From positions 1 through 38,495 of the forward strand of contig JAFSJY010000048.1 of the NCBI GenBank assembly GCA_017449215.1: 38,495 nucleotides of DNA, read 5' to 3'. The notes under the pieces were generated by a model. It was given only the letters and a program-made list of their open reading frames with translations. It had not been told where the DNA came from and ran no database searches. The DNA is from Acholeplasmatales bacterium. GTDB lineage: Bacteria; Bacillota_I; Bacilli_A; Acholeplasmatales; Anaeroplasmataceae. Every line of letters begins with the position of its first letter. Within the stretch, counting starts at the first letter, position 1. The position numbers and the translations under genes are program-made. Below are positions 7,733 to 14,970 of the stretch, one piece after another.

Positions 7733-9613
7733 TTATTCAACACTCTTTAATGAAATATTGAAATCTATTTTCTTAATTTTTGGATATAGCATTAGGCTTG
7801 AAATAATAGATGATGAAACAACTATTACATATGATAATACATATGAGTACCATTTAACAGCACTTAAATTAGCAAACTCTAGTGTATTAAATATCATAGC
7901 TGTAACACCTACCGCTACAGGTATACCTATTAACGCAGCCACTACTGTAATAAAGAATAATTCTCTACATGCATATAATGCTGATTCATTATCATGGTAT
8001 CCTAATACCTTTAATACTGCTATTTCTCTTACTCTTTCATCAATATTCATTGATGCTAAAGCATAAATAACTAAGACTGACATAAATAATCCAAATAATA
8101 CTACTATTGTAGATAGGGTACCCATATTAGAAGCTAGATTCTTATACATAGGAACATCAGTCATACTTCTAGCAGCATTATCTAGTGAAAAGCCAATAAA
8201 CACTAATATAACTGATCCTATTACTGATAGAGTAGTTAAAATCAAATTCTTCTTATTTCTAAATATATTTCTTAAGCTACTCTTAATAGAAAATGAAAAT
8301 CTATTCCATAGGAATCCTATTTTTTCTAGCCAAATCTTTTTACCTGGCTTAGGAGCCTTAGCCTGCATTAATGATGCTGGTACTTCACTTAAGGCCATCT
8401 TAACAGTAATTAATGTAATAGCTACAGATACCATCACTAATAAAATACCAGTAATAATACCCATAGGTGAATTTAATTGATCTGGAATACCATTCATATC
8501 ATATACAGCATTATATGATTTATAGAATACTGCTGGTACTAATCCTATACCTAAGAAATAACCACCTATAGCACCTATAATAGTTGATGAAACACTATAT
8601 ACTAAATACTTAATGGCTATCATTCTTTTAGAAGCACCTAATGAATAATAACAAGCAACCATAGGTCTTTCATCTGCGATTAATCTAGTTGTAATTAAAT
8701 ATAAAACTAATCCACAAACAACAATAAATAAAATAGGGAATATAACTGAAATAATAGCTATCTTATTATTGTAATTATAGAATAATGCATAGCTTGTATT
8801 TTCATTTAATGTTAATACCATTACTCTTTGTTCGTCTAATACCGCACCAGGTTTAACACCAAAGGCATTTGCGATTTCATTTGCGAAATTAGCACTTTCC
8901 TCTTGATATTCAGAGGTCATAAATTCATGTTTATTCTTCATTGTTACATAAATATCAGTTTTAGGTAATCTTGAAGTAATCATCTCAGGAACTGAATTTA
9001 AGCTTATATAATAAATAGAATCAACATATTTTTCTACGCTTCTATCCTTAATCATTGCACGCTCCGGATGCATTGTAGAATATAATGGGCTATCGACAAT
9101 TCCAACGACTGTGAATTCCTTATTCTTAGTATTTAAATCAAATGGATATGATTCAAATGTAATCTTATCTCCTATTTTATGATTAGATGTATTATCAACA
9201 TTCTTATTAATAATAATCTCATTATAATTTTTAGGCATTCTTCCGCTTACAAGCTTAGGATTAGCGATTTCATTATTATATAAATCTATAAAATATAATC
9301 TATCATATCTTCCATTATTTTCTAAATCCATACTAAAGAATGAATATGTTTTATCGACATTATTAATACCCTTTAGCTTCTCTAAATCACTATCTTGGAA
9401 TCCTTTTTCCTCTGTACATTTCATTACAATATCAGGAGTTGTATAATTTGTGAAATTTTTAATATAGCTTTCCTTAAATGAGAATGGTAGCATTCCTAAG
9501 GCTGAAGCTATAGCAACTGCTAGCATAACAATTAATATATTGACTAAGTAACGGATAAACTTACTCTTAATTGTTTTAAAAACAGTTTTTAAGAATATTT
9601 TATTTTCTACCAT
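7733..9613 (-). CDS. MacB/FtsX-type ABC transporter permease
   Basis: 626 aa. An N-terminal transmembrane helix (about 17-40) is followed by a large extracytoplasmic domain (about 45-275, MacB periplasmic-core-like with VVGIVDSPLY). Three helices (about 280-420) then form an FtsX domain, and a linker leads to a second FtsX domain near residue 440 with helices at the C-terminus (ALASMNIDERVREIAVLKVLGY is a typical FtsX 'coupling helix' string). Its start overlaps the end of the ATPase gene by 7 nt. Together they form a type VII ABC system, which typically works as a mechanotransmitter or lipoprotein/peptide extruder, not a channel. It is the last gene of an operon headed by a lipoprotein, a plausible partner at the cell surface. 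Substrate unknown. Confidence 0.85.
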   Translation of the reverse strand: MVENKIFLKTVFKTIKSKFIRYLVNILIVMLAVAIASALGMLPFSFKESYIKNFTNYTTPDIVMKCTEEKGFQDSDLEKLKGINNVDKTYSFFSMDLENNGRYDRLYFIDLYNNEIANPKLVSGRMPKNYNEIIINKNVDNTSNHKIGDKITFESYPFDLNTKNKEFTVVGIVDSPLYSTMHPERAMIKDRSVEKYVDSIYYISLNSVPEMITSRLPKTDIYVTMKNKHEFMTSEYQEESANFANEIANAFGVKPGAVLDEQRVMVLTLNENTSYALFYNYNNKIAIISVIFPILFIVVCGLVLYLITTRLIADERPMVACYYSLGASKRMIAIKYLVYSVSSTIIGAIGGYFLGIGLVPAVFYKSYNAVYDMNGIPDQLNSPMGIITGILLVMVSVAITLITVKMALSEVPASLMQAKAPKPGKKIWLEKIGFLWNRFSFSIKSSLRNIFRNKKNLILTTLSVIGSVILVFIGFSLDNAARSMTDVPMYKNLASNMGTLSTIVVLFGLFMSVLVIYALASMNIDERVREIAVLKVLGYHDNESALYACRELFFITVVAALIGIPVAVGVTAMIFNTLEFANLSAVKWYSYVLSYVIVVSSSIISSLMLYPKIKKIDFNISLKSVE

Positions 9614-10311
9614 TCAATATCCTTTATATCAACAGGATTATCATTATAGATATCTTCAGCTATTAATCCGTTTTTTACTCTAATTAAGTGATCACACATT
9701 TGTGATAAAGCTGAATTATGAGTAACAATAATAACTGTCTTCTTATCCTCTCTTGCTTGTTTAGCAAGAAGAGCTAATATTTCCTTACCAGTTTCATAAT
9801 CTAGGGCACCAGTTGGTTCATCACATAAAATAATATCTGCGTTTTTAGCAATAGCTCTAGCTATAGATACTCTTTGTTGCTCACCACCAGATAATTGAGC
9901 TGGAAAATTATCTATTTTTTCTCCTAAACCTACAGATTTTAAAACTGTAATTGGGTCTAATGCGTCCTTTTTTAATTCACATGCTAATTCTACATTTTCC
10001 TTAGCTGTTAAATTAGGCATTAAATTATAAAATTGAAATACAAATCCAATTCTATTTCTTCTATAATCAATTAATTTTTTAGCATTATATTTAGCAATAT
10101 CATCGCCCTGAACTAAAAGTTCACCTTGAGTTACAGTATCCATACCACCAATTAGATTTAATAATGTTGATTTACCAGCTCCAGATTGACCTAATATTAC
10201 AACTAATTCACCCTTATTAATTGTAAATGACATTCCCTTAATAGCCTTAACCTTAAGCTCACCATTATCATATATTTTAATTAAATCTGTTCCTTTTAGC
10301 ATTGTTTCCAT
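9607..10311 (-). CDS. ABC transporter ATP-binding protein (MacB/LolD type)
   Basis: 234 aa. It contains Walker A GQSGAGKST (about 41-49), a Q-loop FQFYNLMPNLTAKENV, signature LSGGEQQR, Walker B ILCDEPTGALD with catalytic Glu, and the H-loop VTHNS. The spacing and the PTGALD string are typical of LolD/MacB/FtsE ATPases. It powers the permease encoded immediately downstream with a 7-nt overlap. SD AGGGGG sits 7 nt before the ATG and overlaps the 9-nt gap after the kinase gene. Cytoplasmic, bound to the membrane partner. Confidence 0.92.
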   Translation of the reverse strand: METMLKGTDLIKIYDNGELKVKAIKGMSFTINKGELVVILGQSGAGKSTLLNLIGGMDTVTQGELLVQGDDIAKYNAKKLIDYRRNRIGFVFQFYNLMPNLTAKENVELACELKKDALDPITVLKSVGLGEKIDNFPAQLSGGEQQRVSIARAIAKNADIILCDEPTGALDYETGKEILALLAKQAREDKKTVIIVTHNSALSQMCDHLIRVKNGLIAEDIYNDNPVDIKDIEW

Positions 10312-10320
10312 AAATGCCCC

Positions 10321-10815
10321 CTAACTTTTTAAATCTAAAAGATATTTATTAGCTTCATCTCTAGATTTAAAAATAATAATATTTTTCTCATTTTTATATT
10401 TTTCTAACAATTCTTTTAATATAGGATAAGTATCCTTATGCCAATTAATTATCCAATCCTTAAATTTAGAATCAAATTCATCCTCTATCCAAGGCATATC
10501 ACTTCTTTTAGTTCCAATTCTAGATTCAACTCCATTTAAACAAACATCAAGTGGATAATCCAAAAAGAAAATAGTATCTGCTTTTTTAAATCTAATATCA
10601 TATGTTCTAGAATAATCTCCATCAATAATCCATTTATCATTATTTAATATTTGATTTAATCTCTTATCGAATTCTTCTCTTTCAATATGAGTTTTATCAC
10701 TATTCCAAAAGATTGAATCTAAGTGATATGATTTTATAGTTAGTATCTTTTCTAACTTATTTGAAAAAGTCGTTTTCCCTGAACCAGATGAACCAACAAC
10801 TACAATTCTATTCAT
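10321..10815 (-). CDS. Small P-loop kinase, adenylate kinase/FlaR-like (topology modulation family)
   Basis: 164 aa with N-terminal Walker A GSSGSGKTT (8-16), then HLDSIFWN (the conserved D-x-x-F/Y-W of FlaR-like kinases), WIIDGDYSRT and a lid-like arginine segment (ESRIGTKRSDMPWIEDEFDSKF). Members of this AAA_18/'DNA topology modulation' group are predicted small-molecule kinases of unknown substrate. The gene is in an operon: 8 nt after the lipoprotein gene and 9 nt before the ABC ATPase, with SD AGGAG. Why a kinase sits between a lipoprotein and a MacB-like transporter is unclear. Confidence 0.75.
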   Translation of the reverse strand: MNRIVVVGSSGSGKTTFSNKLEKILTIKSYHLDSIFWNSDKTHIEREEFDKRLNQILNNDKWIIDGDYSRTYDIRFKKADTIFFLDYPLDVCLNGVESRIGTKRSDMPWIEDEFDSKFKDWIINWHKDTYPILKELLEKYKNEKNIIIFKSRDEANKYLLDLKS

Positions 10816-10823
10816 TTTAACTC

Positions 10824-12119
10824 CTAATTAGTCTTTTTAAGACTTTCCTCATATGTACTATGATTCTTTTCATAAGGGAATAAATTATCGCCTGATGCTT
10901 TTACGATATCATCACCATTTAGATTAATATTTAATGGTCCTAATAACGTACCTATATTTAAGCTTATTTTCCTTAAATGAGTATAGTTAGTATTGTTATC
11001 TCTGTATAGATCAATTACAGTATTTAAGCTATTAATAACCGCGAATTTGGCATCAATTTCATTTATCTTCTTAATACCATTTTCAGTAATATCAACACTT
11101 ACTCTTACCTTATTATCATCATTTTCTATCTTTTGCTTATTTACTCTTAATTCACCTAAAGCAAGATATACTAATGTTGAAACTAAACTTTGATATTTCT
11201 TTAAGTTATTAGCTGTTTCTTCAGTTATTAAATCACCACTATAATCCTTAGTTATTTCAATATAATCTATCTTTTGAAGATTGATTCCCCTAGATATTAA
11301 TTGATTAAATAATAATACAGCTGATTTAATCTTAGGAATGATTCCTATATTTTCATTAGAATACTTATAAGCAGCTAAATTATTACCTTTAAATAAAGCA
11401 ATTCCCAAATAATTATTATTTAAATATACATAACCAGTTAATGGAGTTAATTCATTTACTTTAGATTCTAATTCATCTCCTGTTAAAGGAGATAATGTAT
11501 CATAATATTCCTTAAATACATCAACAAATGGCTTTAATCCCATATCAGTATTAGTTAATTCTAAGAATGTTGTTATCATATAAACAAACATAATATTGTT
11601 CTTTACTTGAAGTCCTTTAGAACCAGCAGGACAGTTATTATCATTTACCTTAGTAAAATCAGCGATAAATTGAATCTTCATATTATCTTCTAATTCTACT
11701 AAATTATTATGACCATTATATGTAGCCTTTAAAGGTATAGCAGCCTTTATATCTGCGTTTTCCATATTCGCAGTTAATACAGCATCTCTTTGATATACTT
11801 CTACATTGTCAGTAGAGCCAATAACATTGACGAAGCATTTATATGGTTCATTTTTAAATACAGCATAGATAATAGTTTCACCCTTAGTTATGCCAGTAAC
11901 ATTACCAGAGCCATCAACCTGTGCTATACTTTCATCTCCACTAAAGAAATTAATCTCCTTAGTTTCATTTGATATGGTAGTAGATTTTATAGTTTTTCCT
12001 ACCTCTACTGTTAAATAATTATTATCAAATTTAAATTCAGCTAATCCATCACATGATGTTAAGAATAAACCAAATACTAAAACTAATAGAATAAAAAAAT
12101 ATTTTTTATACCTAATCAT
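10824..12119 (-). CDS. Surface lipoprotein with bacterial Ig-like (BIG2) domain
   Basis: 431 aa. A classical lipoprotein signal (basic RYKK, hydrophobic FFILLVLVFGLF) ends in lipobox LTSC at about residues 20-23. Residues 30-100 form a BIG2-type Ig domain (LTVEVGKTIKSTTI, SIAQVDGSGNVTGITKGETIIYAVF). The remaining 330 residues are unrecognised, with several Tyr/Asn-rich helices. Start ATG 12119 has AGGAG 9 nt upstream. A TTG start at 12128 is not needed. It is the first gene of the lipoprotein-kinase-ABC operon and has a clear promoter just upstream. It likely sits on the outer face of the membrane and may be the partner of the MacB-like permease (inference). Confidence 0.8.
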   Translation of the reverse strand: MIRYKKYFFILLVLVFGLFLTSCDGLAEFKFDNNYLTVEVGKTIKSTTISNETKEINFFSGDESIAQVDGSGNVTGITKGETIIYAVFKNEPYKCFVNVIGSTDNVEVYQRDAVLTANMENADIKAAIPLKATYNGHNNLVELEDNMKIQFIADFTKVNDNNCPAGSKGLQVKNNIMFVYMITTFLELTNTDMGLKPFVDVFKEYYDTLSPLTGDELESKVNELTPLTGYVYLNNNYLGIALFKGNNLAAYKYSNENIGIIPKIKSAVLLFNQLISRGINLQKIDYIEITKDYSGDLITEETANNLKKYQSLVSTLVYLALGELRVNKQKIENDDNKVRVSVDITENGIKKINEIDAKFAVINSLNTVIDLYRDNNTNYTHLRKISLNIGTLLGPLNINLNGDDIVKASGDNLFPYEKNHSTYEESLKKTN

Positions 12120-12152
12120 ATTAATCAACTCCTAATCGTCTTTAATATTAAA

Positions 12153-12181
12153 ATTATAAATCATTTTCATATTTTATTCAA
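12153..12181 (-). promoter_or_regulatory. Promoter of the lipoprotein-kinase-ABC operon
   Basis: On the minus strand TTGAAT (12176-12181), a 17-nt spacer and TATAAT (12153-12158), about 30 nt upstream of the lipoprotein start codon. Near-consensus SigA-type promoter. Confidence 0.8.
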
Positions 12182-12186
12182 TTGAA

Positions 12187-12207
12187 AATAGCTTATAATA
12201 AGCTATT
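12187..12207. promoter_or_regulatory. Perfect 9-bp inverted repeat upstream of the lipoprotein promoter
   Basis: AATAGCTTA (12187-12195) - TAA - TAAGCTATT (12199-12207). It ends 5 bp upstream of the -35 box of the minus-strand promoter, where an activator or operator site would sit. It has no T-run and is not at a gene end, so a terminator is unlikely. Confidence 0.5.
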
Positions 12208-12240
12208 AAAATAATGAAAAACAGTTATTATAAAACATAA

Positions 12241-12269
12241 TTTACAATATATAATTTTTGCTATATAAT
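12241..12269 (+). promoter_or_regulatory. Promoter of the candidate antitoxin RNA
   Basis: TTTACA (12241-12246), 17-nt spacer, perfect TATAAT (12264-12269). It has no ORF behind it but a short structured RNA ending in a terminator about 65 nt downstream. Confidence 0.8.
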
Positions 12270-12275
12270 AAAGAT

Positions 12276-12341
12276 GTCGAAAGACAAATGAGCTGAATAA
12301 AGTGAAAAGGGGATGTGACAGCATCCCCTTTTCGCATTTTT
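12276..12341 (+). ncRNA. Candidate type I antitoxin small RNA (about 65 nt)
   Basis: Predicted to start about 7 nt after the consensus -10 and to end in the T-run 12337-12341. It opens with a small hairpin UGUC-GAAA-GACA (GNRA loop, about 12275-12286), then carries the direct repeat ACAAATGAGCTGAATA (12284-12299) and the shared terminator hairpin. Its repeat can pair over 16 nt (one G-U) with the second repeat copy as transcribed in the convergent toxin mRNA. Its terminator stem-loop is also complementary to that of the toxin mRNA. Length, convergent layout and repeat-terminator architecture match RNA II of par/Fst loci. Whether it is transcribed is inferred, not shown. Confidence 0.7.
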
Positions 12342-12361
12342 AGATACAAACGAGCTGAATA
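12284..12361. repeat. Pair of 16-bp direct repeats flanking the shared terminator
   Basis: Copy 1 ACAAATGAGCTGAATA (12284-12299) and copy 2 ACAAACGAGCTGAATA (12346-12361) differ at one base and flank the hairpin 12302-12335. The mismatch is T/C, which leaves a G-U pair in an RNA duplex between the two convergent transcripts, so pairing is preserved. Confidence 0.85.
12302..12341. terminator. Shared terminator of antitoxin RNA and toxin mRNA
   Basis: A 12-bp perfect stem GAAAAGGGGATG (12304-12315) / CATCCCCTTTTC (12322-12333), loop TGACAG, extended by a G-U and a G-C pair. The plus side has T-run 12337-12341. The minus side has only CTTTATT, so termination of the toxin mRNA may be less efficient. 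Confidence 0.85.
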
Positions 12362-12426
12362 GCAATATGCATTCTAGACTACATATTACCTCAAAGAGAT
12401 TCGGGCCCGATCTAGTCATCTACTAA

Positions 12427-12498
12427 CTATTTTTTAATAGTTAATAGAATACAAGTTATCATAACAAGTATAATAACAAGAATAACTAGATATTCCAT
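12427..12498 (-). CDS. Candidate type I toxin: 23-aa hydrophobic membrane peptide
   Basis: The ORF encodes M-E-Y followed by an 18-residue run of Leu, Ile, Val, Met and Thr with one Cys, ending T-I-K-K. It is one transmembrane helix with a basic tail, typical of type I toxin peptides that damage the membrane. SD GGAGG (12505-12509) lies exactly 6 nt before the ATG. Too short for standard gene callers. A hairpin TAACTATT/AATAGTTA (12424-12443) covers its last codons and stop. It does not show the P-x-x-G motif known for Fst-family toxins, so it may be a separate family. It is convergent with a small RNA that shares its terminator. Toxicity is inference. Confidence 0.7.
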   Translation of the reverse strand: MEYLVILVIILVMITCILLTIKK

Positions 12499-12511
12499 GA
12501 CTAACCTCCAC

Positions 12512-12550
12512 TTACACAGCCGTCATACCTAACTTCTGTGAAAGTCTCAT
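12512..12550 (-). CDS. 12-codon leader peptide upstream of the toxin
   Basis: ATG 12550 begins a frame reading MRLSQKLGMTAV and ending at TAA 12512-12514. SD GGAGG (12556-12560) lies 5 nt before the ATG. The stop codon is 2 nt before the SD of the toxin gene, the geometry expected for translational coupling, as with mok-hok. Its start region CAAATGAG is complementary (one G-U) to the repeat in the toxin mRNA 3' region. It could instead be only a ribosome-binding or RNA-pairing site without a functional peptide. Confidence 0.5.
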   Translation of the reverse strand: MRLSQKLGMTAV

Positions 12551-12566
12551 TTGATCCTCCGATGCA

Positions 12567-12580
12567 GCACATATTGTGCC
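12567..12580 (-). other. 5' hairpin of the toxin mRNA
   Basis: The predicted transcript begins at about 12580 with GGCACAATATGTGC. The stem GCACA/TGTGC with loop ATA sits at the extreme 5' end, where stabilising helices are found in several type I toxin mRNAs. Confidence 0.5.
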
Positions 12581-12586
12581 GAAATA

Positions 12587-12615
12587 AGTATATAATAATG
12601 TTATTTTATATGCAA
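12587..12615 (-). promoter_or_regulatory. Promoter of the toxin mRNA
   Basis: On the minus strand TTGCAT (12610-12615), exactly 17 nt, then TATACT (12587-12592). It predicts a start near 12580 and a toxin mRNA of about 285 nt running through the leader, toxin, repeat copy 2 and the shared terminator. Confidence 0.75.
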
Positions 12616-12761
12616 ATTGACTACTCTTTAAGCAACAATTTTTTTGAGAAAATTATAAAAGATAACTGTCTTTATCATCTAAATAATGCCTTAGTGATAT
12701 GCCATTTTGAGAAAAAAATTAAACAAACATATACTAAAACATTTTCATAAAAAATTTAAAT

Positions 12762-12804
12762 TTTATAGAAAAAACCTAAGCTATTTTTTTTAATGCTTAG
12801 GTTT
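12762..12804 (-). terminator. Terminator of pcrA
   Basis: Stem AAACCTAAGC (12772-12781) / GCTTAGGTTT (12795-12804). The minus-strand reading is followed by TTTTCTAT. The stretch 12616-12760 between this and the toxin promoter is AT-rich and I see no feature in it. Confidence 0.85.
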
Positions 12805-12812
12805 ATTTTAGC

Positions 12813-14969
12813 TTATAATTTTCTAATTGCTGGATGATTTGCTTTTAATTTCTTAATACCATATTCGGCACTAAACGCAACTGTAATTAAATCACCAGCT
12901 ACATTAACTACAATACCATTTCCAAATGCCTTATGGCTAATTTTATCACCAACATTAAATAATACATCTGATTTAGTTGTACTATTAGTTACTGGCTTAG
13001 AAATAGGAATTCTCTTAACATCAGATGATGAAGAACTAACTGAATTCTTAATAGATGGCTTTCTATATCTTTCATAAGCGGTTGTATCCATCTCTTTAAT
13101 AAATCTAGATGGATCATTATCCTCGCTACGTCCATATCTCATTCTAGACCAAGCAGATGTTAAATATAAGTGCTTTTTAGCTCTTGTTACACCAACGTAA
13201 CAAATTCTTCTTTCCTCTTCAATATCAGCACTTGTAGTAGCATTCATTGATGGGAATATATTTTCCTCCATAGCTACCATAAATACTGTATTGAATTCTA
13301 GTCCCTTAGCTTGGTGATATGTAGATAATCTTACAGCATTATCATCCTTTAGCTCTTCCTTATCAGTTCTAAGTGATAAATCCTGTAAAAGCTGTTCAAG
13401 CTTTCTTTCATTTGAATCTCCATCATAGAATTCTTCAGATTCCTTTAATACTGACTTAAATTCCTTTAGGTTATCCAATCTATCTAGCTTTTCCTCTTCA
13501 TCAGCGGCATTAGCCTCAATAGCATCTAAATAGCCCATTTCTTCTCCGATTATATCAACTAAATCAGGAAGCTTTACATTTTCTATAGTTGCGTAAATAG
13601 AATCCATCTTCTCTTTAAATTCTCTTAAATTTGTAGCTCCTTGACCTGAGCCTACATAATAAGGAATTGAATCATATAATGATAGATTACCATTTACTTC
13701 AGATGCTTGTTTTAGCTTAGTAATAATTGCATCTCCGATTTTTCTTTTTGGTTCATTAATAATTCTTCCAAAAGAGAAATCATCATTATGATTAATTAAT
13801 AATCTTAAATAAGCAATTATATCCTTAATTTCCTTTCTAGCGAAGAAAGATAGACCTCCATATATTCTATATGGAATTCTTTCCTTAACTAGAGAATCTT
13901 CAAATTCTCTTGATAAAGCATTAGCTCTATAAAGTATAGCAAAATCCTTATATTCTAGATTTTCCTTCTTCTTTAAATCCTTTATCTTTTCTATTACAAA
14001 TGAAACCTCATCAAATGATGATGTAGCATTATAATAAATAGGCTTATCACCAAATACATTATTAGATTTCATTACCTTTTTAATTTGATTAGGATTATGA
14101 GCAATAACTGAGTTTGCTAAATTAAGAATCTCAGATGTTGAACGATAATTCTTTTCCAATAATATTAGCTTAGTATTCTTAAAATCATTTCTCATTCTAT
14201 TTATATTTTCAATTCCCTTAGCTCCACGGAATGAATAAATAGATTGGAAATCATCACCTACTACAAATAAGTTATGATGCTTACTTGCAAGTAATGACAT
14301 AAGCTCATATTGAGGCTTATTAGTATCTTGATATTCATCTACTAAAATATATTGGAATTTAGATTGATATTTTTCTCTTATTTCTTCATTTTCTCTTAAT
14401 AGCTTAATTGTTTTTAAGATTAAATCATCAAAATCAAATAAGTTATTTTCAACTAAATATTGATTATATTTATCTCTTAAAATTGGATAATAATTTTGCA
14501 TATCAGGGTCATGGATGCTTACAGCCATACCATTCTTACCCTTTGATATAAGCTTTAATACCTCTTTTGGCTTAGCATCTATTTCAGAATTCTTTAATAT
14601 ATCTCTCATAATCTTTGCTTGATCATCATCGTCGATAATATTAAAGTTCCTCTTATAAGGCTCAATGTGATCTGATTCATCTCTTAATATTCTTACACAA
14701 AATGAATGGAATGTAGAAACCCAAAGCCATTTAGTATCCATATCTAGCATACGACCTAAACGTTCCTTCATTTCACTCGCAGCCTTATTAGTAAATGTTA
14801 CAGCTAATACGCCATAAGGATTAATGCCAAGCTCTTTAATAATATATGCTATTCTTGTTGTTAAAACCTTTGTTTTACCAGATCCAGCTCCAGCCATTAC
14901 CATTACTGGTCCTTCTGTATTAGTTACGGCTTCATATTGAGCTTCATTTAATCCTTCTAATAAATCCAT
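12813..14969 (-). CDS. pcrA: ATP-dependent DNA helicase PcrA (UvrD/Rep family, SF1A)
   Basis: 718 aa 3'-5' helicase for nucleotide excision repair, replication conflicts and removal of RecA. Visible motifs are the Q-motif LNEAQYEAV, Walker A AGAGSGKT (about 26-33), motif Ia VTFTNKAA, motif II VDEYQDTN, motif III VGDDFQSIYSFRGA, motif IV LEKNYRST, motif V STYHQAKGLEFNTVF and motif VI VGVTRAKKHLYLT. The C-terminal tail has the PcrA Tudor-like segment (VGDKISHKAFGNGIVV) that contacts RNA polymerase. Length matches PcrA. SD AGGAG precedes ATG 14969, with 1 nt between it and the ABC-F stop codon, so the two are co-transcribed. Terminator at 12762-12804. Confidence 0.96.
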   Translation of the reverse strand: MDLLEGLNEAQYEAVTNTEGPVMVMAGAGSGKTKVLTTRIAYIIKELGINPYGVLAVTFTNKAASEMKERLGRMLDMDTKWLWVSTFHSFCVRILRDESDHIEPYKRNFNIIDDDDQAKIMRDILKNSEIDAKPKEVLKLISKGKNGMAVSIHDPDMQNYYPILRDKYNQYLVENNLFDFDDLILKTIKLLRENEEIREKYQSKFQYILVDEYQDTNKPQYELMSLLASKHHNLFVVGDDFQSIYSFRGAKGIENINRMRNDFKNTKLILLEKNYRSTSEILNLANSVIAHNPNQIKKVMKSNNVFGDKPIYYNATSSFDEVSFVIEKIKDLKKKENLEYKDFAILYRANALSREFEDSLVKERIPYRIYGGLSFFARKEIKDIIAYLRLLINHNDDFSFGRIINEPKRKIGDAIITKLKQASEVNGNLSLYDSIPYYVGSGQGATNLREFKEKMDSIYATIENVKLPDLVDIIGEEMGYLDAIEANAADEEEKLDRLDNLKEFKSVLKESEEFYDGDSNERKLEQLLQDLSLRTDKEELKDDNAVRLSTYHQAKGLEFNTVFMVAMEENIFPSMNATTSADIEEERRICYVGVTRAKKHLYLTSAWSRMRYGRSEDNDPSRFIKEMDTTAYERYRKPSIKNSVSSSSSDVKRIPISKPVTNSTTKSDVLFNVGDKISHKAFGNGIVVNVAGDLITVAFSAEYGIKKLKANHPAIRKL

Positions 14970-14970
14970 T

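Noticed and set aside
7695-8066. 123-codon plus-strand frame at the end of the ABC permease gene
   Set aside because: It is antisense to the C-terminal FtsX domain, starts inside the bidirectional terminator and lacks an SD.
12276-12580. Assignment of the locus to the known Fst family
   Set aside because: The layout matches par/Fst but the 23-aa peptide has no P-x-x-G motif and a different length, so I do not use the fst symbol.
12538-12750. A 70-codon plus-strand open frame across the toxin promoter region
   Set aside because: It has no SD, is antisense to the leader and toxin promoter, and its residue pattern is that of random AT-rich DNA. The minus-strand promoter, SDs and peptide explain the region better.
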